NCBI GenBank assembly: GCA_949825045.1
Contig: OX463832.1
Coordinates: 22,996,552 to 23,060,551 of the forward strand
DNA: 64,000 bases
Direction: 5' to 3'
DNA from: Argyresthia goedartella
Taxonomy: Eukaryota > Arthropoda > Insecta > Lepidoptera > Argyresthiidae
Made by a program: the position numbers and the translations under genes. Under the pieces are notes generated by a model. The model ran no database searches, was not told where the DNA came from, and saw nothing but the letters and a program-made list of their open reading frames with translations. Positions 13,301-25,300 of this stretch are shown piece after piece (position 1 is the stretch's first letter; each line of letters starts with the position of its first letter).

Positions 13301-16300
13301 GATAACACACACTGGGGTTACAAGGATGGCGTGTTGACTTTCGGCTGTGTGGGACAACCCAACGTGGGGAAGTCCAGCCTCATGAACGCGATCATGGGGA
13401 AAAAGGTACGTCTGGCCTCACAGTAGGATAACACACACTGGGGTTACAAGGATGGCGTGTTGACTTTCGGCTGTGTGGGACAACCCAACGTGGGGAAGTC
13501 CAGCCTCATGAACGCGATCATGGGGAAAAAGGTACGTCTGGCCTCACAGTAGGATAACACACTGGGGCTACAAGGATGGAGTGTTGACTTTCGGCTGTAT
13601 GGGACAACCCAACGTGGGGAAGTCCAGTCTCATGAACGCGATTATGGGGAAAAAGGTACGTCTGGCCTCACAGTAGGATAACACACTGGGGCTACAAGGA
13701 TGGAGTGTTGACTTTCGGCTGTATGGGACAACCCAACGTGGGGAAGTCCAGTCTCATGAACGCGATTATGGGGAAAAAGGTACGTCTGGCCTCACAGTAG
13801 GATAACACACACTGGGGCTACAAGGATGGCGTGTTGACTTTCGGCTGTGTGGGACAACCCAACGTGGGGAAGTCCAGCCTCATGAACGCGATCATGGGGA
13901 AAAAGGTACGTCTGGCCGCACAGTAGGATAACACACTGGGGCTACAAGGATGGAGTGTTGAGGATGGAGTGTTGCCTTTCGGCTGTGTGGGACAACCCAA
14001 CGTGGGGAAGTCCAGCCTCATGAACGCGATCATGGGGAAAAAGGTACGTCTGGCCTCACAGTAGGATAACACACACTGGGGCTACAAGGATGGCGTGTTG
14101 ACTTTCGGCTGTGTGGGACAACCCAACGTGGGGAAGTCCAGCCTCATGAACGCGATCATGGGGAAAAAGGTACGTCTGGCCGCACAGTAGGATAACACAC
14201 TGGGGCTACAAGGATGGAGTGTTGAGGATGGAGTGTTGCCTTTCGGCTGTGTGGGACAACCCAACGTGGGGAAGTCCAGCCTCATGAACGCGATCATGGG
14301 GAAAAAGGTACGTCTGGCCTCACAGTAGGATAACACACACTGGGGTTACAAGGATGGAGTGTTGCCTTTCGGCTGTGTGGGACAACCCAACGTGGGGAAG
14401 TCCAGCCTCATGAACGCGATCATGGGGAAAAAGGTACGTCTGGCCTCACAGTAGGATAACACACTGGGTCTACAAGGATGGAGTGTTGACTTTCGGCTGT
14501 ATGGGACAACCCAACGTGGGGAAGTCCAGTCTCATGAACGCGATTATGGGGAAAAAGGTACGTCTGGCCTCACAGTAGGATAACACACACTGGGCCTACA
14601 AGGATGGAGTGTTGACTTTCGGCTGTGTGGGACAACCCAACGTGGGGAAGTCCAGCCTCATGAACGCGATCATGGGGAAAAAGGTACGTCTGGCCTCACA
14701 GTAGGATAACACACACTGGGCCTACAAGGATGGCGTGTTGACTTTCGGCTGTGTGGGACAACCCAACGTGGGGAAGTCCAGCCTCATGAACGCGATCATG
14801 GGGAAAAAGGTACGTCTGGCCTCACAGTAGGATAACACACTGGGTCTACAAGGATGGAGTGTTGACTTTCGGCTGTATGGGACAACCCAACGTGGGGAAG
14901 TCCAGTCTCATGAACGCGATTATGGGGAAAAAGGTAAGTCTGGCCTCACAGTAGGATAACACACACTGGGCCTACAAGGATGGAGTGTTGACTTTCGGCT
15001 GTGTGGGACAACCCAACGTGGGGAAGTCCAGCCTCATGAACGCGATCATGGGGAAAAAGGTACGTCTGGCCTCACAGTAGGATAACACACACTGTGGCTA
15101 CAAGGATGGCGTGTTGACTTTCGGCTGTGTGGGACAACCCAACGTGGGGAAGTCCAGCCTCATGAACGCGATCATGGGGAAAAAGGTACGTCTGGCCTCA
15201 CAGTAGGATAACACACACTGGGGCTACAAGGATGGCGTGTTGACTTTCGGCTGTGTGGGACAACCCAACGTGGGGAAGTCCAGCCTCATGAACGCGATCA
15301 TGGGGAAAAAGGTACGTCTGGCCTCACAGTAGGATAACACACTGGGGCTACAAGGATGGAGTGTTGACTTTCGGCTGTATGGGACAACCCAACGTGGGGA
15401 AGTCCAGTCTCATGAACGCGATTATGGGGAAAAAGGTACGTCTGGCCTCACAGTAGGATAACACACACTGGGCCTACAAGGATGGAGTGTTGACTTTCGG
15501 CTGTGTGGGACAACCCAACGTGGGGAAGTCCAGTCTCATGAACGCGATTATGGGGAAAAAGGTACGTCTGGCCTCACAGTAGGATAACACACACTGGGGC
15601 TACAAGGATGGCGTGTTGACTTTCGGCTGTGTGGGACAACCCAACGTGGGGAAGTCCAGCCTCATGAACGCGATCATGGGGAAAAAGGTACGTCTGGCCT
15701 CACAGTAGGATAACACACTGGGGCTACAAGGATGGAGTGTTGACTTTCGGCTGTATGGGACAACCCAACGTGGGGAAGTCCAGTCTCATGAACGCGATTA
15801 TGGGGAAAAAGGTACGTCTGGCCTCACAGTAGGATAACACACACTGGGCCTACAAGGATGGAGTGTTGACTTTCGGCTGTGTGGGACAACCCAAAGTGGG
15901 GAAGTCCAGTCTCATGAACGCGATCATGGGGAAAAAGGTACGTCTGGCCTCACAGTAGGATAACACACACTGGGCCTACAAGGATGGCGTGTTGACTTTC
16001 GGCTGTGTGGGACAACCCAACGTGGGGAAGTCCAGCCTCATGAACGCGATCATGGGGAAAAAGGTACGTCTGGCCGCACAGTAGGATAACACACTGGGGC
16101 TACAAGGATGGAGTGTTGAGGATGGAGTGTTGCCTTTCGGCTGTGTGGGACAACCCAACGTGGGGAAGTCCAGCCTCATGAACGCGATCATGGGGAAAAA
16201 GGTACGTCTGGCCTCACAGTAGGATAACACACACTGGGGTTACAAGGATGGCGTGTTGACTTTCGGCTGTGTGGGACAACCCAACGTGGGGAAGTCCAGC

Positions 16301-19300
16301 CTCATGAACGCGATCATGGGGAAAAAGGTACGTCTGGCCTCACAGTAGGATAACACACTGGGGCTACAAGGATGGAGTGTTGAGGATGGAGTGTTGCCTT
16401 TCGGCTGTGTGGGACAACCCAACGTGGGGAAGTCCAGCCTCATGAACGCGATCATGGGGAAAAAGGTACGTCTGGCCTCACAGTAGGATAACACACTGGG
16501 TCTACAAGGATGGAGTGTTGACTTTCGGCTGTATGGGACAACCCAACGTGGGGAAGTCCAGTCTCATGAACGCGATTATGGGGAAAAAGGTACGTCTGGC
16601 CTCACAGTAGGATAACACACACTGGGCCTACAAGGATGGAGTGTTGACTTTCGGCTGTGTGGGACAACCCAACGTGGGGAAGTCCAGCCTCATGAACGCG
16701 ATCATGGGGAAAAAGGTACGTCTGGCCTCACAGTAGGATAACACACACTGGGCCTACAAGGATGGCGTGTTGACTTTCGGCTGTGTGGGACAACCCAACG
16801 TGGGGAAGTCCAGCCTCATGAACGCGATCATGGGGAAAAAGGTACGTCTGGCCTCACAGTAGGATAACACACTGGGTCTACAAGGATGGAGTGTTGACTT
16901 TCGGCTGTATGGGACAACCCAACGTGGGGAAGTCCAGTCTCATGAACGCGATTATGGGGAAAAAGGTACGTCTGGCCTCACAGTAGGATAACACACACTG
17001 GGCCTACAAGGATGGAGTGTTGACTTTCGGCTGTGTGGGACAACCCAACGTGGGGAAGTCCAGCCTCATGAACGCGATCATGGGGAAAAAGGTACGTCTG
17101 GCCTCACAGTAGGATAACACACACTGTGGCTACAAGGATGGCGTGTTGACTTTCGGCTGTGTGGGACAACCCAACGTGGGGAAGTCCAGCCTCATGAACG
17201 CGATCATGGGGAAAAAGGTACGTCTGGCCTCACAGTAGGATAACACACACTGGGGCTACAAGGATGGCGTGTTGACTTTCGGCTGTGTGGGACAACCCAA
17301 CGTGGGGAAGTCCAGCCTCATGAACGCGATCATGGGGAAAAAGGTACGTCTGGCCTCACAGTAGGATAACACACTGGGGCTACAAGGATGGAGTGTTGAC
17401 TTTCGGCTGTATGGGACAACCCAACGTGGGGAAGTCCAGTCTCATGAACGCGATTATGGGGAAAAAGGTACGTCTGGCCTCACAGTAGGATAACACACAC
17501 TGGGCCTACAAGGATGGAGTGTTGACTTTCGGCTGTGTGGGACAACCCAAAGTGGGGAAGTCCAGTCTCATGAACGCGATCATGGGGAAAAAGGTACGTC
17601 TGGCCTCACAGTAGGATAACACACACTGGGCCTACAAGGATGGAGTGTTGACTTTCGGCTGTGTGGGACAACCCAACGTGGGGAAGTCCAGTCTCATGAA
17701 CGCGATTATGGGGAAAAAGGTACGTCTGGCCTCACAGTAGGATAACACACACTGGGCCTACAAGGATGGAGTGTTGACTTTCGGCTGTGTGGGACAACCC
17801 AACGTGGGGAAGTCCAGTCTCATGAACGCGATCATGGGGAAAAAGGTACGTCTGGCCTCACAGTAGGATAACACACACTGGGACTACAAGGATGGAGTGT
17901 TGACTTTCGGCTGTGTGGGACAACCCAACGTGGGGAAGTCCAGTTTCAGGAACGCGATCATGGTTAAAAAGGTACGTCTGGCCCCACAGTAGGATACACA
18001 CACTAGGGCTTCAAAGACGGAATTTTAACCATTGGCTATGTGGGACAAACCAATGTGGGGAAGTCCAGTCTCATAAACGAGATGATGGGGAAAATGTCCG
18101 TATGGCCATGTATGCAACTTGCTAACTCACATACGTCGGGCGAAATCCTACATTTATTAAGGCTTATAAAATTTACTACCAATAAAGTCGAAATGGCCGC
18201 CAGAATTAGTAAACGACGACCAAATGGTGTTTGGATAAATTATCACCAAACTTCTTTTTATGTTTTGTGTACTTAAGTTTATGTTTTAACTATTTTTGGT
18301 TGTTCTTACATGTTCAAGCTAACACGAAGGATAAAGGGGGCTTCTCTTCGCTCACCCCCTTTACCCTTCACCTAAGCTACCGCAGTATTTTGCCCTGATA
18401 TTTTCTGCAACTTTAGGTGATCATTTACCAATTTTGGGCAAGAAAAAATATTTTGGTGGTCATTATATTTGTTGCCATTTATTAAGTAAAATTTTGTTTG
18501 TACCAGAATATCAGGCAAAAACGGCTGAACAGATTTCGACTGACGGAAATAAATAAATAAATGTGTGTTTATCATTCGCAGGTGGTGTCTGTATCCAAGA
18601 CACCGGGTCACACGAAACACTTCCAGACTATATATCTGACGCCGCAGGTAATTATATAAAATTATTTTCAACACTTGCTCGTAAAGTGACTCTTTATGGC
18701 AACGCATTTAGGTTCATAATGGACCGTATTACGCACTAGTGCTTTTTGGGTTCCGTACCCGACGGGTGCCAAACGAGACCCTATACTAAGCCTCTGCTGG
18801 CCGTCCGTCCGTCCGTCTGTCACCAGGCTGTATCTCATGAACCGTGATAGTTAGACAGATGAAATTTTCACAGATGATGTCGCTATAACAACAAATACTA
18901 AAAAACAGAATAAAATAAATATTTAAGGGGCTACCATACAACAATTCGTCAACCCTATAGTTTTGAAATATATCTGGATTTGCACATAAAAGTTATTACA
19001 AGATATGGAACTGTCCGCTCATCAGTATTCCACTGCTGAGTGGATTCACCCAGCATTTTCATCTATTATCATCTTCTGTGACTTCTTAATATGCTACGTA
19101 AATACACAGCGTTTTTATTCCTCACTGTACGAAACAAGCATCCTGCGCAAACGCTGAATAGCAGCTGAATAAATTACGCTCGTGTGGCCGTACAACTGAA
19201 TTTCGCTGCCGAAATTCGGCGGCTCACAGCTCAAAAAAATTACGCTCGTGTGGCCTGACACTAACCGATAAAATATTTGAGCATTGCACTGCTGGACAAA

Positions 19301-22300
19301 AAAAACTTTTTCTGACTTTTGAGCTAAAAATAGCACCTTCGCCGCTTGCTTTTGGGTTCTCAGGCGGAAAAATTATATTCCTAACTCGTCCAAAAAGGCT
19401 TTTTGGAAACTCGCTACGACCCTCGCCTTCGGCTCGTGCCGTTAACTTCTCGGTTTGTAAATATAAGCCTGCGATCTCGTGGGACATGTACTATTGTTCT
19501 ATAGAATTTTATGATTATTGTTTTGGGAATTTTTATGGTCTAATAAAACCGGTCAAGTGCGAGTAGGACGTCGGACCCGCACACGAAGGGTTCCATACCA
19601 TTGTATATGGAAAACGTAAAACGACAAGTGTTTTGTACGTGTGTACGTGTACCTTTTTAATTTTTAATAATAAAATATTAAATACTAGGTCGGACTACAT
19701 GCAAGGCCGTACATCGAAACATTGAACAAGAGTTTTGTGTATGTAGTATGTTCATAGTCAGGTCATAAGTTCTGTCACATGTGCAATATGAAATAATTTA
19801 GACATGTTTATTATTTATGTAAACATTTATATAGCAAAATGAACTTAATAAAACATAGATTCTTATGGTGATAAAGTTTATTCAAAATGACCCCCGCGAT
19901 TTTGAATAAAGGCCTTTATTCTGCGCGGCCAGTCGTCTATCGCAGCACGAACGAGGTCCATGTCAATATCGGCGGCTGCCTTAATCAAGGATGCCTTGAG
20001 TGACTCTAAATCAGGATGAGGCTTTGAGCAGGCCTTTTCCTCCAAGTGTTGCCATATCTTGTAATCTAACGGACTCAAATCTGGACTGGAGGAGGGCCAG
20101 TCTTCGTGCCGGATGAAGTCGATTTCACGCGCCGCCAGCCAGTCTTGTATGCTTTTCGCTCTATGAGCTGGCGCAGAATCTTGTTGGAATACCCAGTGCC
20201 TGTTATTAAACATGGTATGAGAAACAGGTTCCACAAGGTTCTTGAGGACTGTATTTTGATACACAACTGCATTCGTTTTTACGCCTTTCTCACAAAAATG
20301 TACCTCAGTTAAGCCCCAATAAGAGACTCCCAACCAAACCATGAGCGAGGATGGAAAATGACCTCGTTGGACACGCGGAATACGGTTGCTCGCTTCTTCA
20401 CTGCTGTGTGCGTACACCTTATCAAGATTATTCAAGATTACTTAAATGATGGGTCTGTATGGGGTTAATCTGGCTCAACACCGACCTTGCTGTTAATAAT
20501 TTTGTAATTATTTATTCCTGCTTATTAATTATGATAATGACTAAATATTATATTTTGTATTATTTAAACATAAGCAATTTTTAAAAAGAGATCTAAAAAT
20601 CAATCTGTGGTAGTTTCTACGCCCTTCTTCTCCCACAGTGGTCCAATGTAGAGAAGTGGCAAAAAATGACGATTGCTAAGTATATGTAAATATCTACAGT
20701 AATAAAGACATTTGGTATTTGGTATCATTTTGTTTGTTGTAGCTCTCTTCCACGGTGAAAATTTTTTCATCCGAAAAAAGAATTTCCCGATGCTTTTTTC
20801 CCGCGTACCGCTTCAACAAAGCGCGGCATCTCTTCAGTCTCAGGTCTATTAAACGAGCGTCCAAACGATGTCTTGTTTTTCTTCGATATGCCCTAAGCCC
20901 TAAGTCTTCATTTAACACCCTTTTCACCGTGGTCCTGCTTAACCCCATCTGAAGGGCCAACAGTTTCTGCTTACGTATGGGATTTCTTTGAATTCGCGCC
21001 TTCACAGCTTTTATCACTGCTGGAGTCCTAACAGAGCGAGGGCGACCACTTCTTGACCTGTCATCTACACTAGAGTCTTCATTGTATCGTTTTATGGTAC
21101 GATATACGAATCTTTTGGTTATATTCAAATTTTTCAGTAAGTCGAAAATCTGAATTGGCGCGTAACCGCAACGATGCAACGCAATAACTGCGACACGGTC
21201 TTCTTTAAGTGTCCACTCCATATTTAAAAATGAGGAAAATTCTAAAAAGTACACATTTTTATTTTCATGAAAAATTCGAAATTCGAATTCAATAAACTTT
21301 TTTGTGGCCAGCGTTCTAAATTCAAAAGTTTTTATTGTGTGACAGAACTTATGACCTGACTGTGTATGTATCGAACTATGTACTCAGGTTTACGATACTC
21401 TTTGCTCGTTGAAACCGGAAGTGGAAAAAAAATTGTGTAACTTATTTACAGATATAAAACCAAATATGATAAAAAACTTAATAATATTAATTACAATTCG
21501 ATTGAGCAATTATTAATCGGTTAATGACAAATAACTAAGCACTAAACTCAATACCTGCAATTAAAAATCTTCGCCGATAAGATCGGAAGAGTCCAGTTTT
21601 CACCGGTAAACAAATAAACCAAAAGGGCCAAGAAATGGTCATACCAATTATTTACAATAATTTGGGTTTTGAGCTTATTGTCTTGTGTAACGGAGTTGAC
21701 GGTGATTTTTATTTATTTGATTCCCGAAGCGTATCAACTATGTATCAGCAGTATACCGTCGATTTATAAGGTTGAAAAATTTAAGCAACAACAAGCTCTA
21801 AATGGTGGTCCGAGAACAATTACTAGCGGTCCATCGCCAACGCGTAGATGCCAACTACTACCGATAACAACCCGATGTACCACGGGATTCCCCGTGCGTG
21901 ACATCTCACTAGCAGTGGCACTACGATTTCAAGTGGTACCACGGTTTCAACTCGATCTCAACTCAATTTTGTCAATGCCTTCTCACTTAGTTTTTTTTTT
22001 ATTATTGTTTCTTTTTTTTTCTTTATTGATGTAGATTTACATATACTTAGCAGTCGTAATTTTTTGCTACTTCTCTACATTGGACCACTGTGGGAGAAGA
22101 TTATATTTATCATTTAAAATTTAAACTGCCTCTACAAATGATTTGTACTGCTTATGCTGCTGGAACAAAATAACAAAACATTCACGGTGTATTGTTTGTA
22201 CCATAGGTGCGCCTCTGCGACTGCCCCGGTCTCGTGTTTCCGTCCACAGTGCCGCGGGCCATACAGATACTAATGGGCTCCTACCCCATAGCGCAGCTGC

Positions 22301-25300
22301 GCGAGCCTTACACCACCATCAGGTAATGACAACCCTGTTATTAACTGGTTTTTACCCGACTGCACAAGAACTAGGTGAAGTTTTTCCAGTGTATGTGTGA
22401 CCGTTTCGTTAGCACGCCCAAATGGCTTCACCTATTTTAATAAATGAGGTGTCGTTGTTTTCTTCTGAGTTGAAAAGTCAATAGGTCCGATTTTAGATGT
22501 CAAAATGTAGTTTACAAAGTTATTGGAGCGGCTACTTTCATACTCCATGTACGTAACCAGGTGTATTCATAATGTTTGTAAGTTTGTTTGGTTTTGAAGG
22601 AAATTGCAGTCGGCTATTTCTTTTTATGGTTATAATGATTCAAATTTTTCCAAATTTTCACAGTATCAAGACATGTTAACCGAAAGTCACTCAAATCGTA
22701 TTTTTATTTTATTTTAAATATTGGGTTTTTTAAAGGTATTTTCTCCGATTTCTTCAAGATTTAACATACCATTTACATACAGGCACATACATTGTTTCTG
22801 GCCTCACACTAGTATACCCTGTGACAGATAGACCTTTGTGGAAAGTTCTTGACCACATTGTATGTGATGATGGGGTCCTGGAGAATTCGAGGGAACTCTT
22901 CCAATATAAGCAGCCCAAAGAGATTTTTGTATTTTAAGCCTTGATGACCAAAAGAGGGGTGTTATAAGTGTGTGTATGTGTGTGTTTGTGTGCGTCCGTG
23001 CGTGCGTGTTTATATGGCACTCTGGTGCTCAAAAGGATGGACGGATTTTAAAACGACGGGGGTTAGAGAAATACGCAGTAGTCTGCAAATGTCGCCTACA
23101 TTCAATTTTTTGCATTTCCTGCCAAGATGATAATTTTGATTTATCAGCTTCGGGAGTCGTACATATTTGCATGTCCCTATTGTGAAGATGATGATGAGAT
23201 TAATGGTGATGATGATATTAATGGTGTATTGTCTTTAATCTTGAATTGGTTCACAGTTAATAAGTTATTGTTAAATGCTGGTAAAACCAAGTGTATCAAA
23301 TTCTCACTTCCAAATGTCGGGCAAGTTGAGACCAGTTTAGTGTTAGACAACAGCACGTTAGAATTAGTAAATGATACGATGTTTCTTGGAATAACCATTG
23401 CTGGCAAATTGCAGTGGGGACCCCACATAGATAAATTGGCTGGTAAATTACGTTCTGCGGCTTACGCTGTTAGAAATATCAGACAAAGTACGGATGTGGC
23501 TACATCTAGGCTAGTATATTTTAGTGACTTTCATAGTGTCATGTCATATGGTATCTTGTTGTGGGGGAAAGCAGCGGATATTCAAACTATTTTTATTTTT
23601 CAGAAATGAGCTATTCAAGCAATTTATAATTTAAAACAAACAGACTTCTTAAGAGAGGTTTTTAAAGTAAATTGACCTACTAACTGTAGCTAAACTCTGA
23701 TGTTTTATTCCGTAGAATTCTGACAGCTATCATTTTTTGACATGTCAGAGATTACAAACCTTTTTGGCCGGGCACATTTTTCAATTTCAATACGAGTCTG
23801 AACATCTGATTCTATACATTTTATTTGTTAGTGAATGTATCCATTTTATTGAGCGCTCGTAATTAAAAGGGGATTCACGGCGAGTGATAATTACGTCACT
23901 TTTCATCACAAATAGTAAAAAAACTACAAGTAAAGAAAACATTTTTATTAAAATCTCTAATCGTCATTAAATATCACTTTCTCCATCATCATCATCATCA
24001 TCATCGCTGACATGAATTATTAAAGAGTCTGCGACTGTATCAATCACATTGTCGAGGATGACGATTCGCTTCTTTCTAGGAGTCAGAAAGTCTGTCTCTT
24101 GTGCTCTGTCAGATGGTGCTGCTTCCCGGGAAGGGCCAGGCTGTGGCTCCATAACGTTTATAAAAATCAATGAAACAATCACAACACGAAAAGTCGACAA
24201 GAAAAAATATAACAGAATAACAGAAACATAACTAATTTAACAAGATAATAACAACAAATAGCAGCAAACACCGAGAACACATGAGCGCATTGGTATATCT
24301 TTGCTGAAATCTACCAATATAATTTGTTCGCCATATACTTCGTAGCGTAGAATCACGTTCCAAATGTTAAATAATTCTGCATCCATCTGACAAAGCAGGT
24401 CTTTTGAGTGCACACTTTTAAATTATTCGCTGTGGGGCTCTGAAGTGTTAAGTGTAAAGTAGTGTCCAATGGAGCGCAACACTGACAGCTAAAGGTCGAT
24501 AGCCACAGAACAAATATTACTCTCACGTCAACGGTACTACCTACTTGTATACGTTTGTATCAAGAATCGGGTTTCGATTTTGTGATTATAATTGCGATAT
24601 AAAACTACAAAATGTATTCTCTGATGACTGCGGGAACTTCAAACTGAGCTTCGAAGGAGAAAAGCACCAGTAGCTGGAAAAAAGCTCATCTGATAGAAAG
24701 GTAAACATGTTAAGAATTCGAGGTAATGTTTCATATTTTTCTCAAATTGATGAAATTCATTTATAACAATGTGGTTTCTGTTCAAGATTTGAGGCGTACG
24801 ACCGAAACAAACACTTTGGAGGGTATTAAGACATTCCAGAAGACCATCCTGATGTATAGTGCCCTCAGATACTTACCGAGATATCAACGCTGATACACCA
24901 CTTCATCACATAAGCCAATCTCATCAAATTATGATAAACAGTATCTGATCGTAAATCTATTTACCGCCTTTTTAATTACTAATCCCTAAATAATCCCTTT
25001 CATTGAAATACAATGCGCACAGCCGCGAATCAGTACCGATGCATTACTTGCCTAAGTTTTTTAATACACAAGGCACTTTCCCACAGTCTTCTTCGTGAGA
25101 AATTGGCTGTTTTGCGCCCTATTGTGTGAAGCATCTCTGATGTTTAGTAGAAACTGGTTATTGAGCGTGAAACAGTCGAATTTGCTGTCCCGACGCTGTT
25201 AACTAAACAGCGAGTGAAGGCACGCTGCGAGTAGAAGGGGAGGAGGGGCGCCGGGGACGTGGCTCCTCGCAAAAAAATAAAATATACTTCTATTTGCCTC

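Larger units (their letters stand above)
19757..21360 (-). mobile_element. maT-type (DD37D) Tc1/mariner transposon
   Basis: Ends carry inverted repeats GTCAGGTCATAAGTTCTGTC (from 19757) and its exact inverse ending at 21360. A TA lies at the left flank (19755-19756), while the right flank reads TG. Without the LINE insertion at 20424-20722 the element is about 1.3 kb. The single transposase runs on the minus strand. Confidence 0.88.

Noticed and set aside
11550..16494. Five minus-strand 84-residue frames (11550, 13818, 14082, 15976, 16240) with identical sequence
   Set aside because: They are antisense shadows of two adjacent array units. No start context or domain, and they repeat only because the DNA repeats.
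10949..18109. CRISPR-like regular repeat array
   Set aside because: Units are contiguous without variable spacers, contain eukaryotic exon and donor sequence, and lie in an intron of a host gene.
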